A stretch of DNA of 64,000 nucleotides, taken from the NCBI RefSeq assembly GCF_000226255.1, contig NZ_AGFG01000030.1, positions 81,084-145,083 of the forward strand, written 5' to 3'. Under the pieces are notes generated by a model. That model did no database searches and had not been told where the DNA came from. It was given only the letters and a program-made list of their open reading frames with translations. Both the position numbers and the translations under genes were made by a program. How positions within the stretch are numbered: position 1 is the stretch's first letter; every line of letters begins with the position of its first letter. This document shows positions 54,246 through 62,440 of the stretch, piece by piece. The stretch comes from Desulfovibrio sp. A2 (GTDB lineage Bacteria > Desulfobacterota > Desulfovibrionia > Desulfovibrionales > Desulfovibrionaceae).

Positions 54246-54348
54246 CGCCCGCCGGGGCCGACCCTGCGATTTCGCGGGCCGTGAGCGGCAACGGCCGCCC
54301 GTCGGTTCATGCCATGGGCCCGCACCTGAACGCACATCCGGGAGCAGC

Positions 54349-54873
54349 ATGCGCACCCCCTTCGCATCCATCCTTGGCCCCGTCGGCCTTGCCGCCCTGC
54401 TGTTGGCCGGGGGCTGCGCGGCCCGACACGAGAACGGACATGCCGGGCAGAATCCCGCCCCGGCGAGCACGCAAGACAGCCCCCAGACTTACGCACACCC
54501 CTCCCCCCAAGCAGGCAGCCAGGCCGTCAGTTCCGTCCAACTCGCCCGGTCGGAACGCAGTTGGGACGGCGCGCTGCTGCCCTCCTACCCGCAGGGCCAG
54601 CCGCAGGTCACCATCCTGCGCATCACCATTCCGGCCGGGGCGCGCCTGCCCATGCACCACCACCCGGTGATCAACGCCGGGGTGCTCACGCGCGGGCAAC
54701 TGGTGGTAACCACGGCGGACGGCAAGGAACTGCGCCTCACGGCGGGCGACCCCATCGTGGAGGTGGTGAACACCCCGCACCAGGGCTTCAACCCCGGCAG
54801 CGAACCCGCCGAGATCATCGTCTTCTACGCCGGGCAGGACGGCGCGCCGCTGGCCGTGAAGCAGGGGCAGTAG
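54349..54873 (+). CDS. Cupin-domain lipoprotein
   Basis: A 174-residue exported lipoprotein with lipobox LLAGGC near residue 23, then a low-complexity linker. The cupin barrel covers about 75-165: [28 protein letters not shown] with the HHH metal site, and [24 protein letters not shown] with the second His. It may bind a metal or a small molecule in the envelope. The ATG at 54349 has GGGAG five bases upstream. It sits 100 bp after the diguanylate cyclase gene. Confidence 0.85.
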   Translation: MRTPFASILGPVGLAALLLAGGCAARHENGHAGQNPAPASTQDSPQTYAHPSPQAGSQAVSSVQLARSERSWDGALLPSYPQGQPQVTILRITIPAGARLPMHHHPVINAGVLTRGQLVVTTADGKELRLTAGDPIVEVVNTPHQGFNPGSEPAEIIVFYAGQDGAPLAVKQGQ

Positions 54874-55012
54874 CAAGCCGGACACCCGGAACACAGGGTC
54901 GATCATGCCACGCCCGCCCCACGTTCACCCGCGCGTGCCCAACCAGGCAACCTCTCCGGGCGGCATCGGACGCGCCCCGCAGCTGCACCACAACGAAACT
55001 CAGGCTGCCGGA

Positions 55013-55798
55013 ATGCGTCGCCCGGGGGCCGTTGCGGTGCGCCATCCCCTCCACGTCACCGTCGTCGCCCTCATCGCCATCGTCACCTTCATGGCCGCAG
55101 CCTCAGGTGGAACGGCAACCGGAGGCGTGTTGACCATTTACTACGCAGAGCGCCCACCATACTCGCACACCCTGCAGAACGGCACGGCCGCAGGCATGCT
55201 TGTCGATGCATCCAGAGACATATTGCGCCTGACCGACATACAGTTCGAATTCAAGCAAATGCCTGTCCCCAGAATCTTGCAGACGCTGGACAATGCAGAT
55301 CACGCCGGGGCTGCCCTCGGGTTCTTCAGGACCCCCGGCAGAATGGAAAAGTTCAAATTCAGCAACGCAATGTACGACGACGGCCCCTTGTGCATCGTGT
55401 ACACCACGCCACTCCTTCTGCAAGGCCGCGATCATGCGGCGTTGGCACGCATTCTCGAACAGCCCGGCATCCGCATAGGCGCCATGGGAGGCTACTCCTA
55501 CGGAGAAAGGGCCGACGCGATCCTGAAGGCGCACGACAAGAGCGTGCACAGGATATCCGGAGATACGGAGCAATTGTACAAGATGCTTACAGCGGGAAGA
55601 ATCAACGGCTTTCTGGCGCGCAAGCCCGACATCGACCACGCCGCGGACAAGTACGGACAGGGAACAACCCATGCCATCCTGCAGGACGTTCCACTGCATC
55701 AGTACCGGTATCTGATGTTCAGCCGCAATGTCGGAAATGATCTGATCGGAAAGGTCAACGCCGCCATCAGCAAGCTCGCGAACCGCCCCACGCACTGA
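55013..55798 (+). CDS. Periplasmic solute-binding protein (SBP family 3-like)
   Basis: A 261-residue exported protein with a hydrophobic signal (VVALIAIVTFMAAAS). The mature part LTIYYAERPPYSHTLQNGTAAGMLVDASRDIL is the start of an amino-acid-type type II binding fold, followed by GAALGFFRTPGRMEKFKFS, IGAMGGYSYGERADAIL and NAAISKLA. There are no transporter genes near, so it may serve sensing or scavenging. The start at 55013 gives a clean signal peptide; 54905 would add a long basic head. GC content drops in this gene compared with its left neighbours, which may indicate transfer. Confidence 0.8.
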   Translation: MRRPGAVAVRHPLHVTVVALIAIVTFMAAASGGTATGGVLTIYYAERPPYSHTLQNGTAAGMLVDASRDILRLTDIQFEFKQMPVPRILQTLDNADHAGAALGFFRTPGRMEKFKFSNAMYDDGPLCIVYTTPLLLQGRDHAALARILEQPGIRIGAMGGYSYGERADAILKAHDKSVHRISGDTEQLYKMLTAGRINGFLARKPDIDHAADKYGQGTTHAILQDVPLHQYRYLMFSRNVGNDLIGKVNAAISKLANRPTH

Positions 55799-56395
55799 AG
55801 CGAATGGGCTGATCGCAGCAGCGCGCCGCCCGCCTCCAGCGTCCGCATGCGGCCAACGCCACTCCGTCCCTGAATGCACCCGCACAGCCCCACCGAAAAA
55901 ACGTGCGTCATCTGACTGCAGGCAGCAACCCACAGAGCACGGCCACGGCAGATGGGGATCATTTGGGGCCAGCTTTTCGGAACGCACACAACGCTTCCGC
56001 ATGGCGCGGAGCGTATCCTTTTCACACGCAAGAAGTAGCCTGACTCGGCAATGCCAATGTCCCAAAGATGCCGTTTTTTTGCGCACGCAGTGCCCCCGGC
56101 CGGGCAACGCATCTCAACGTCTTCACGCAGCGGGCAATACTGTTGCCGAAAAAGCCCCCACGCGCATGCGTGAGGGCCAATTCACTGGCACACCCAAAAG
56201 AATTCGCCACCGGCCAAGCATGGGAGACCGGCCGGGCGTGCAATCAGGCAAAAGCGGTACCGACGCGGCAGGCTATCGCCCCCTGCACCCGACAGAGACC
56301 GACAGGCAGCTCCCCTTCTACGCCGAAGACATGGGCACGCGGGCGCATGGGATATTGAAGGCGAGTTGCCCGCGCGGCACAGGCGCAGAAGAAAT
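55799..56395. other. Intergenic region of about 600 bp, no gene seen
   Basis: Open frames on both strands here lack ribosome sites and protein-like composition. The nearby binding-protein gene ends at 55798 and the bidirectional terminator starts at 56396. Confidence 0.4.
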
Positions 56396-56423
56396 GCAAA
56401 AGGGGCGTGCTGCCCCTTTTTGC
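56396..56423. terminator. Bidirectional terminator of the MucR gene
   Basis: AAAAGGGGC and GCCCCTTTTT arms flank a 5-base loop, giving T tracts on both strands. It lies 25 bp past the mucR-like stop. Confidence 0.85.
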
Positions 56424-56447
56424 AGGGCACGGGCAACGCCCCTTGCA

Positions 56448-56954
56448 TCATGCCTTTTTCGGCCTGCCCTTTGCCTTGGGCTTGGGGGGATTTGCGGGAT
56501 TGGGCACCGGAAGCGCGGCTGGTGCGGCCTCGGCCGCCTTGGGCTTCGAGCCTGCGGCGGAACGACGGCGCTCCCAGAGCTGCATTTCCTTCATCTTCTT
56601 GCGGCGGGCCCGCACAAGCGCCTTGCAGGCAAGCGGGGTGCCCTTCTTCAGCCCCCACTTCTCGCGGTAGGCATCGGCGTCCAGACCGTGCAGGGCCAGA
56701 TGCTTGGCCGTGATGATCTTGAACACCTTGCCGCATTCAAGACAGGTGACGGCTGCCTCCCTGATGGACTTTGCAGAATCCGCCTTCGCAGCGTCGACAG
56801 GAGCTGCCCCGGCGGATTCCGCAACGGGCTGCGACAGGGCCTGCAGGCTTTTGGCAAGAGCGCTTACCATGTTGGTCATTTCATCAGCAGTCATCGCGCG
56901 GACAGTTGCCTGCGCCTTCACCAGTTCCAGCGCTTCCTTGAACATGTCGTCCAT
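56448..56954 (-). CDS. MucR/Ros-family zinc-finger transcription regulator
   Basis: A 168-residue protein. The family domain covers residues 65-130: CLECGKVFKIITAKHLALHG, with the Cys2-His2-type zinc ligands C71, C74, H85 and H89, then DADAYREKWGLKKGTPLACKALVRARRKKM. Such proteins repress or activate many genes by binding AT-rich DNA. The C terminus is Lys/Pro/Ala-rich and ends KAKGRPKKA, a possible AT-hook (GRP). The ATG at 56954 follows GAGG. The promoter is at 56999-57026. Confidence 0.9.
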   Translation of the reverse strand: MDDMFKEALELVKAQATVRAMTADEMTNMVSALAKSLQALSQPVAESAGAAPVDAAKADSAKSIREAAVTCLECGKVFKIITAKHLALHGLDADAYREKWGLKKGTPLACKALVRARRKKMKEMQLWERRRSAAGSKPKAAEAAPAALPVPNPANPPKPKAKGRPKKA

Positions 56955-56998
56955 ATGAGCCTCGGTCAGTTATTGTCAGGTTGCACAACTCACTTGTA

Positions 56999-57026
56999 CA
57001 CATACATTGTTATGCGCACCTGTCAA
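56999..57026 (-). promoter_or_regulatory. Promoter of the MucR-type gene
   Basis: On the minus strand TTGACA and TATGTG are separated by 16 bp in an AT-rich context, about 45 bp before the start codon. MucR proteins often autoregulate from such AT-rich sites. Confidence 0.5.
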
Positions 57027-57323
57027 TCTCTTGCACGAATGTTTCATAATGTATCCTGCGCGACGCACGTCCGCGCACGCCGCATTTCATTGGGCTGCGC
57101 GACATCTTACGGTCGGACAGACGAAAAATAGCAATCTCGCCCCCGGATTGCGAAGTGCCAGGCCTGCCGTTTTCGCGCAACCGTAAAGCTGTCCGCTGGC
57201 CACGACAACACGCACTACCCGCCTACGCCGACGCCGGAACCACTGCCCGATGCGCCCGGAGCTGTCCTCCCGGCGGTCCTGCCATCGGCGCACCGAGGCA
57301 ACGCATGGATGTCTTTTGCAACG

Positions 57324-57370
57324 CAAAAACGGCCAGCCATGCTTCTTTGCATAACCAGCCGTTCTTTTTT
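57324..57370. terminator. Terminator beyond the tRNA-Arg fragment
   Basis: AACGGC/GCCGTT arms, with an imperfect inner stem, flanked by A5 on the left and T7 on the right. On the minus strand it follows the tRNA 3' end. Confidence 0.6.
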
Positions 57371-57373
57371 TAC

Positions 57374-57420
57374 TGGCGCGCCCGGGAGGATTCGAACCCC
57401 CGGCCAAGAGCTTAGAAGAC
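57374..57420 (-). other. 3' part of a tRNA-Arg(UCU) gene, integration (att) site
   Basis: On the minus strand the sequence runs from an anticodon loop CTTCTAA (TCT anticodon, 57414-57416) through a variable loop and the T arm (GGTTCGAATCC) to the acceptor 3' strand and CCA. The matching 5' half (starting GCGCCCG and the D arm) is absent, so this is not a working tRNA. It abuts an integrase gene and is therefore the att remnant of an element integrated into tRNA-Arg(UCU). Confidence 0.75.
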
Positions 57421-57527
57421 TCGTTTCGGCGAGTATTTGGCTGTTTGGTCGAATATGCAATATTATGTATCATTCCGTAGTGTACGGGATTGTTTCGCTG
57501 CTTGGGTGTGCAGGCAGTTGCGCCGAA

Positions 57528-57578
57528 GGGTAGAAAAAGGGTAGGAAAATACGCCGCAGGGTAGAAATAGGGTAGAAA
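57528..57578 (+). repeat. Four GGGTAG repeats between att and integrase
   Basis: GGGTAGAAA at 57528, 57559 and 57570, and GGGTAGGAA at 57539. The repeats occur as two pairs with 11-bp spacing. The location next to the att core suggests arm-type integrase binding sites. Confidence 0.5.
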
Positions 57579-57590
57579 GGATTTGCCACC

Positions 57591-58718
57591 ATGAAGGGCA
57601 CGAAACGCACGCGCAGCACGGGTGTCTACGAGTTGGAGAGCACCACGAGGCGTCACGGCGGCAAGCCTGACGTCTGCTACTACATCACGTTCAAGGACGC
57701 CAGCGGTCGCAAGATATGGGAAAAGGTCGGCTGGCGTTCCGAGGGCTATTCCGTGGCGCTGGCCACCGACCGCCGCATGCAGCGCGTGCAGGCGTTGCGC
57801 CATGGCGCGCCGGTACCTGCCGCCGCTTCGCGGCGCATCACCTTCGGCGATGCCTACCGCAAGTGGCGCGACGTTCACCTTTCCGGCATGGCCAGCGAGC
57901 GCGGCATCACGCTGCTTGCAGAACGCCACCTGCTGCCCCGTTTCGACCGCCGCACCATGGCGGGCATCAAGTCGCTCGACCTCGAAACCCTGAAGGCCGA
58001 CCTCTACCGCGACGGCCTTTCGGACCAGACCGTGCGCCACGTGCTGGGCATCATCCGCCGGGTGTACCGCAAGGCGCTGGCATGGGATCTCTACGACGGC
58101 CCGGTGCCCACGGCCAAGATCGACATGCCCAAACCCGACAACGCCCGCCTGCGCTACCTCACGCACGACGAGGCCGCCCGCCTGCTTGCCGCCCTGCGCG
58201 CGGAGTCGCCCTTGTGGCACGACATGGCCGCCCTGTCGCTGGGCACGGGCATGCGCCTTGGCGAGCTGCTCGCCCTGCGCACGGGCCAGGTCGACCTGCA
58301 CGCCGGTGTGATCCACGTTCTGGACGCCAAGGCGGGCACGCGCGCCGCGTACGTTTCCGCCGCAACGCGCCCCATCCTCGAATCGCGCATGACGCCCGGC
58401 CACCCGGACGCCCTGCTCTTTCCATCCCCGCGCGGTGGCGGCGTCATGGACAAGGCGGGCAAGCCGTTCCCGCGTGCGGTGCGGCTGTGCGGGCTGAACA
58501 ACGGCGTCACGGACCGCCGCCAGAAGGTGGTGTTCCACACGTTGCGGCACACGTTCGCCAGTTGGCTGGCCATCGACGGCGTGCCGCTGGCCGTCATCGG
58601 CGAGCTGCTGGGCCATGCCACCATGCAGATGACCCAGCGCTACGCCAAGCTTTCTCCCGACAGCAAGCGCAGTGCGGTCGAGCTGGTGGGCAATGCCCTT
58701 CGCGGTTTGCAGTCCTGA
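57591..58718 (+). CDS. Tyrosine recombinase (phage integrase)
   Basis: A 375-residue integrase. The catalytic residues are visible: Arg in GTGMRLGELLALR, HxxR in FHTLRHTFASWL, His in LGHATMQMTQRY, and the nucleophile Tyr of that motif. The N-terminal 75 residues (YYITFKDASGRKIWEKVGW) form the arm-binding domain and 85-165 the core-binding SAM-like domain. It integrates the element into the tRNA-Arg(UCU) next to it. The ATG at 57591 follows AAAGGA. Confidence 0.95.
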   Translation: MKGTKRTRSTGVYELESTTRRHGGKPDVCYYITFKDASGRKIWEKVGWRSEGYSVALATDRRMQRVQALRHGAPVPAAASRRITFGDAYRKWRDVHLSGMASERGITLLAERHLLPRFDRRTMAGIKSLDLETLKADLYRDGLSDQTVRHVLGIIRRVYRKALAWDLYDGPVPTAKIDMPKPDNARLRYLTHDEAARLLAALRAESPLWHDMAALSLGTGMRLGELLALRTGQVDLHAGVIHVLDAKAGTRAAYVSAATRPILESRMTPGHPDALLFPSPRGGGVMDKAGKPFPRAVRLCGLNNGVTDRRQKVVFHTLRHTFASWLAIDGVPLAVIGELLGHATMQMTQRYAKLSPDSKRSAVELVGNALRGLQS

Positions 58719-58723
58719 CATGG

Positions 58724-59152
58724 CTACCCCCTTACCCGTGCGCGGGTGACGTATTCCCGGATGTCCTCGTGCCGGTAGAGCACGGTACCGCCCCGGTGCA
58801 CCTGATGGTACGCGGGCCCGCCGCCCCGGCTGCGCAGCGTGTCGAGCGTGGCGTACGGGATGCCGTACAGCCGGGCCACTTCCTTCGACGTCAGGAATTC
58901 CTTGCGCTTCAGCGCTTCCAGTTCCGCCACCTGCTCCATGCCGGTGCGCAGGCCGTCGAAGATGGGTTCCAGCCCGCGCTGCAGTTCCTCGCGCAGCAGG
59001 GTGCGGGCCATGGCATCGGGCGTTTGCGACTGCTCCGCCGCCCGGGCCTGCGTGCAGCGCTCGTAGCAGCGCTGGGCGTCTTCCTCGTGGTTCGAGCTTC
59101 TCCCGCACAGCGGGCAGGAGAACACCTTTATGACGGACGCTTGATCGGCCAT
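58724..59152 (-). CDS. Zinc-ribbon plus excisionase-type HTH protein
   Basis: A 142-residue protein. The N terminus has a probable zinc site FSCPLCGRSS with later Cys at CYERC. A coiled coil follows. The C-terminal 55 residues are a MerR/excisionase-type (HTH_17) domain: FLTSKEVARLYGIPYATLDTLRSRGGGPAYHQ, ending YRHEDIREYVTRA. It probably assists excision or regulates the element. The ATG at 59152 has GGAGG upstream. It is convergent with the integrase, five bases away. Confidence 0.75.
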   Translation of the reverse strand: MADQASVIKVFSCPLCGRSSNHEEDAQRCYERCTQARAAEQSQTPDAMARTLLREELQRGLEPIFDGLRTGMEQVAELEALKRKEFLTSKEVARLYGIPYATLDTLRSRGGGPAYHQVHRGGTVLYRHEDIREYVTRARVRG

Positions 59153-59454
59153 GATACCTCCATGACAAGCTTGTCGTATGCACTGTCGATGATCACTGCG
59201 TGCAGATCGCGGCCAACGGGGGCGAGCTTCAGCCCGCAAGCCCCGCACAGAAGCTCGAGCTCCGGCAGCGAAATGTCCTCCGGGTGAAACAGCGGCCAGA
59301 TCCTCAGCAGGGGCAGCAGGTTGACCGGGCCGGGCGCGCCGAACCCCGCAACCACGAGCGCAAGGGCCGAGGCCAGCGCGGTGCGCATCTCTTCCAGCTC
59401 GCGCACCTCGTCCCCGTGCAGGCCCGGGTCGCTATTCGGCCCTTGCTGCAGCAC
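59128..59454 (-). CDS. Phage protein of unknown function (108 aa)
   Basis: Starts with GTG at 59454, preceded by AGGGGGAAGGG. It reads MLQQGPNSDPGLHG and then a hydrophobic stretch (ALASALALVVAGFGAPGPVNLLPLL), followed by ELELLCGACGLKLAPVG. The end overlaps the next gene by 25 bp and the start overlaps the upstream gene by 23 bp, the usual compact packing of phage genes. No family recognised. Confidence 0.6.
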   Translation of the reverse strand: MLQQGPNSDPGLHGDEVRELEEMRTALASALALVVAGFGAPGPVNLLPLLRIWPLFHPEDISLPELELLCGACGLKLAPVGRDLHAVIIDSAYDKLVMEVSWPIKRPS

Positions 59455-60052
59455 GCCCTTCCCCCTGCCCTTCGCCCTCTTCCATGCCTTCCGGGTCCGC
59501 GCCCTCGCCTTCCGGGCGCACGTCGTCCTCTTCCATGTCGTCCTCGATCTCGAGCCCTTCCGGCTCGGGCATCACCAGTTCTTCCCAAGGGGCCTGCCAG
59601 TCGCCGTCATCCGGCAGCAGGGCCGCCCCCGCCCCGGGCTTGTCATCCATGTCGTCCATTTCGATCATGCCACCGGGGGCCATCATGGCCGGGCCGGTCG
59701 CAGCCCCCGTGCGCATGGCCATGGCCGTGGACGCACGGACCGGTCGCACATCGCTGCCCGCCCGCTTCGCCGTGCGCGTCGCAACCCGCCGCTTCGTCCT
59801 GCGGGCCGTCGGCACCTCTTCCTCCACCATCCGGCCCGTCTCCAGGGCACGCATGCCCGGCACGGGCAGCACCGGCGGCAGTGGCCGCAGCCAGCCCAGC
59901 CCGGTGGTGCGCGCCAGCGCCTGCCCGCGTCGGCAGGCCCGGCAGGTGGCCAGCGCATCCGCCCCGGCCGCCAGAATGAACCGGCAGCAGTCCGCATCGG
60001 TCAGGCCCAGCGGCTCGTGATGGCAGGGGCGTCTGGTCTCGATCTCGTGCAT
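59432..60052 (-). CDS. Phage protein of unknown function with acidic C terminus (206 aa)
   Basis: The N-terminal 45 residues contain a possible metal-binding set (CHHEPLGLTDADCC, CRACRRGQ). The middle is Arg/Ala-rich and the last 60 residues are strongly acidic (EPEGLEIEDDMEEDD). The two halves differ in charge. No family recognised. It starts at ATG 60052, 14 bp after the upstream gene. Confidence 0.6.
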   Translation of the reverse strand: MHEIETRRPCHHEPLGLTDADCCRFILAAGADALATCRACRRGQALARTTGLGWLRPLPPVLPVPGMRALETGRMVEEEVPTARRTKRRVATRTAKRAGSDVRPVRASTAMAMRTGAATGPAMMAPGGMIEMDDMDDKPGAGAALLPDDGDWQAPWEELVMPEPEGLEIEDDMEEDDVRPEGEGADPEGMEEGEGQGEGRAAARAE

Positions 60053-60066
60053 GGTCTGCCGCCGGG

Positions 60067-60393
60067 CTACCGGGCTTCCGTGGCCACAAGGTCGGCCAGC
60101 AGCTGTCGCACGTGCTGCCCCTTGGCCAGCAGGCGCTGCGCGTCGGTTTCCACCCGCTCGCGGGTGATCTCTATGCCCCGGCCCAGAAAGGCCACGGCCT
60201 CGCTGCGGGTGCGGTGCCACCCGGCGGGCGCGCTCTGCAGCTGGCATTCGAGGCGGCCGTTGCTGCGCACCAGAAAGCGCACGCCGTTGGCTTCCGTCAC
60301 CCGGCCCTCGGCAATGACGATGCCCTCGCCGTTGCGAGGGAAGAACGCGCGGTACAGGGTATCGCCCGCGGCATAGGGAATGGATTGTGTCAT
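60067..60393 (-). CDS. Phage protein of unknown function (108 aa)
   Basis: A compact protein starting MTQSIPYAAGDTLYRAFFP, with GEGIVIAEGRVTEANGVRFLVR, a beta-rich SH3-like pattern, then a helical C terminus (QRLLAKGQHVRQLLADLV). The ATG at 60393 follows AAGGAG. No family recognised. Confidence 0.65.
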   Translation of the reverse strand: MTQSIPYAAGDTLYRAFFPRNGEGIVIAEGRVTEANGVRFLVRSNGRLECQLQSAPAGWHRTRSEAVAFLGRGIEITRERVETDAQRLLAKGQHVRQLLADLVATEAR

Positions 60394-60562
60394 GGTGTGC
60401 TCCTTGCGGCCGTGCCGCCTGTCGTTGATCGTTGCCCGAACCCGTAAGCCGGGCCTGCTTCAATCCCAGTCGCGGCCGGTGGCGCGCGGCGTCTCCCTGC
60501 CGGAGAGGCATTGCAGCAGGGACGCGCCACCGGCGGCGGCAAGGATGGCCGCCCCGAATCCT

Positions 60563-60784
60563 TCACCCCACGGTGCCGGGCAGCACCATGCGGAACCCGT
60601 TTTCCGTTTCCAGCGCGGTGATCTCGTGCCCGAGAAACACGCACATACGGTCCTGCCGGGCCTTGCCACCCACCACGGGCCAGCCCCACAGCTGTTCCGG
60701 GTGGCACCCGTTGCGCCCGCGCACCTGCACCGGCCCCCGATGGCGGACGGTGAGCACCAGGTCACCCACGGCCACGCGGCGCAT
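60563..60784 (-). CDS. Small phage protein (73 aa)
   Basis: Reads MRRVAVGDLVLTVRHRGPVQ, beta-rich, no recognised family. The start overlaps the end of the upstream 46-residue gene by 23 bp. The region 60394-60562 holds no convincing gene. Confidence 0.5.
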   Translation of the reverse strand: MRRVAVGDLVLTVRHRGPVQVRGRNGCHPEQLWGWPVVGGKARQDRMCVFLGHEITALETENGFRMVLPGTVG

Positions 60785-60902
60785 TGCCCGCCCCCGTGCA
60801 GCGCCCCCGGCGCTGCCGCCACGCCATCGCAAGGCAGCCACCCGCCACCACGGCGCATGCCGCCAGCGGGCCCCACAACCACGGATCCGTCAGTGCCGCC
60901 AT
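60762..60902 (-). CDS. 46-residue single-helix membrane protein
   Basis: Not apparent from length alone: ATG 60900-60902 follows AGGGGGCGG and lies 9 bp past the upstream stop. It reads MAALTDPWLWGPLAACAVVA, continues with a short hydrophobic part and ends in a basic tail. A one-helix membrane protein in a phage early operon is plausible. The overlap with both neighbours supports it, but the composition is not decisive. Confidence 0.4.
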   Translation of the reverse strand: MAALTDPWLWGPLAACAVVAGGCLAMAWRQRRGRCTGAGNAPRGRG

Positions 60903-60911
60903 GACCGCCCC

Positions 60912-61337
60912 CTAGAAGCCCAGCACCGGGTCCGCCGCGCGGTACAGGTCCCGCGCGTAGCGGTCTGGCGGGATATCGCCGCAGGCCCACGGATCATCGA
61001 ACGCCGGGCGCACGCCGCCCTGCATCGCCTCGCACAGGGTGCTGCACGTGTGGCCGTACGGAGGCACGGACACGAACGACGCCCCGCACACCACGCAGGA
61101 GCGCGTTACCCCGGCCTTGCGCCCCGCAGTCACGCACTCGCGCGAGCAGTACCGCGTCTCCGGCCGGGCGGATTGCGGCATGGGCCTGCCGCAGTGCGCG
61201 CAGTGGCTGGCCCGGCCCTTCCTGCGGTGCAGGGCGAAGCATTGCTTGCTGCAGAACCGCCCACGGCCGTGGGCGAACCGGGCACCGCTGACGCTGAATT
61301 CCCTGCCGCATTGCTGGCAGAACACGTTCACGGCCAT
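60912..61337 (-). CDS. Cys-rich multi-zinc-finger phage protein (141 aa)
   Basis: Three repeated C2-type knuckles are seen: CQQCGREF..FCSKQC, CAHCGRPM..YCSREC and CVVCGASF..TCSTLC. Each resembles a small treble-clef zinc ribbon of the HNH/zinc-knuckle type found in phage proteins. The C-terminal 35 residues are acidic. It probably binds nucleic acid. No exact family is claimed. Confidence 0.7.
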   Translation of the reverse strand: MAVNVFCQQCGREFSVSGARFAHGRGRFCSKQCFALHRRKGRASHCAHCGRPMPQSARPETRYCSRECVTAGRKAGVTRSCVVCGASFVSVPPYGHTCSTLCEAMQGGVRPAFDDPWACGDIPPDRYARDLYRAADPVLGF

Positions 61338-61352
61338 GGCCTTACCCCCCTG

Positions 61353-61571
61353 CTACTGCCGCGCCCGGGCAACCCGCCGCACGCAGGCGGTGCCCCGGGC
61401 CGGGTTCATGTCGAACAGGGCGCCCTGCGCCCGGGCCTGTTCCCACCGCCGGTTGATCTCGCGCATCACCAGTTCCTCACCAAGGCCGCGCGCTACCAGC
61501 GACTGTTCGAACAGGCTGGCCGTGCGGCCCTGCGCCGCCGTGGCTGTGCTGCGCCTGCTAGCGGAAGGCAT
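61353..61571 (-). CDS. Small phage protein (72 aa), unknown
   Basis: Reads MPSASRRSTATAAQGRTASL, followed by helical LVARGLGEELVMREINRRWEQ. The ATG at 61571 follows GGAGGAAACGG and overlaps the CII-like stop by 14 bp. No recognised family. Confidence 0.55.
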   Translation of the reverse strand: MPSASRRSTATAAQGRTASLFEQSLVARGLGEELVMREINRRWEQARAQGALFDMNPARGTACVRRVARARQ

Positions 61572-62016
61572 GGCCCGTTTCCTCCACGCGCTTGACCAGC
61601 GTCATGATGGCCTGCAGGGCGTCGTACCCTTCGCGCGTGATGCGCTGGCGTTCTTCCGGGGTGATGCGGCCATCGTCCAGTGCATCGCCCACGGCGGCCA
61701 TCAGCTCGCCGAATTCGCGCACGGCGGCCACGGCATCGCGTTCCGTGGTGGGGTGGCCGTGCCCGGGCCGGGGCAGCCGTATGACCACCGCGCCCATGGC
61801 CCCGGCCAGATAGTCCAGCGCGCGGGTGGAGCCGGTGGCCTCCATGACCGGGATGAGCTGCATGAGCCCGAACTTGTGCCCGGGGATGGCCCCGTTCAGT
61901 TCGTTCATCAGCGTGGAGTAGCCCTTGCCCAGCAGTGCCGCGATGGCTTCTGCCTTGCGGCCGGACGGGGCGCGCTTCACGTCTTCTCGCAGGATGTCGA
62001 GCAGTGAATCGTCCAT
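61558..62016 (-). CDS. Phage CII-like regulatory protein
   Basis: A 152-residue protein of the phage regulatory protein CII (CP76) type. The motifs GKGYSTLMNELNG and LMQLIPVMEATGSTRALDYLAGAMGAVVIRLP are characteristic. The C-terminal half is helical (FGELMAAVGDALDDGR, YDALQAIMTLVKRVEETG). It would control the choice of lysogeny or early transcription. Start 62016 follows GAGGG at ten bases. Confidence 0.8.
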   Translation of the reverse strand: MDDSLLDILREDVKRAPSGRKAEAIAALLGKGYSTLMNELNGAIPGHKFGLMQLIPVMEATGSTRALDYLAGAMGAVVIRLPRPGHGHPTTERDAVAAVREFGELMAAVGDALDDGRITPEERQRITREGYDALQAIMTLVKRVEETGHAFR

Positions 62017-62086
62017 GAGATGGTGCCCTCTCTTCTCTCGTTTACGGGGCCGCACCGATGGGGCAGCCCAAGGGTGTACGGAAGGA

Positions 62087-62359
62087 CTACGCGCCCGCAG
62101 GCGCGGCGCAGTTGGCCCGCGGCTTGGGGCCGGGGCGGCCGTCGTTCGGTTCCGGGAGGAGTTCGGCAGGTATGCCGAGGGCGATCAGCTGTTCGATGTG
62201 CTCTTTGGGGCGGCGTTCGCCGGAGCAGATCTTGCCCACGTAGGACACGTGGATGCCGAGCAAGTGCGCGAGATGACTCTTGCTGATGCGGTGGACGGAC
62301 AGGAACGCGTCCAGCTTCGCTTGACGGTCCGGTTGCGTTAAGTCTAACTGTAGACGCAT
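62087..62359 (-). CDS. Cro-like HTH regulator
   Basis: A 90-residue protein with a helix-turn-helix (SKSHLAHLLGIHVSYVGKICSG, then ERRPKEHIEQLIALG). It starts at ATG 62359 with GGGAGGG upstream. It is divergent from the CI-like gene with operators between, so it takes the Cro role. One operator (62342-62355) falls inside its first codons, allowing autoregulation. Confidence 0.8.
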   Translation of the reverse strand: MRLQLDLTQPDRQAKLDAFLSVHRISKSHLAHLLGIHVSYVGKICSGERRPKEHIEQLIALGIPAELLPEPNDGRPGPKPRANCAAPAGA

Positions 62360-62417
62360 TATTGCCCTCCCTGATGCGGGTGAACCTGTCATGGCTTCGA
62401 CAGGTCTATGGTTAGAC
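62342..62417. promoter_or_regulatory. Lysogeny-control operators between cro-like and cI-like genes
   Basis: Two 14-bp palindromes share the design GTCTA-N4-TAGAC (62342-62355 and 62404-62417). Between them lies a longer inverted repeat with ACCTGTC/GACAGGT arms (62384-62390, 62399-62405). The second operator covers a possible early ATG at 62408, which argues for the repressor start at 62441. Confidence 0.7.
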
Positions 62418-62440
62418 TATTTTTCGACAAGGCACAATAC

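Noticed and set aside
55799..56395. Frames spanning 56.0-57.1 kb on the plus strand
   Set aside because: They run antisense through the MucR-type gene and lack ribosome sites.
57374..57420. A functional tRNA-Arg gene
   Set aside because: The 5' acceptor strand and D arm are missing; only the 3' part is present.
60390..60569. Possible 59-codon phage frame with stop overlapping the next ATG
   Set aside because: The overlaps are attractive, but Pro/Arg/Ala composition matches an out-of-frame shadow and there is no ribosome site.
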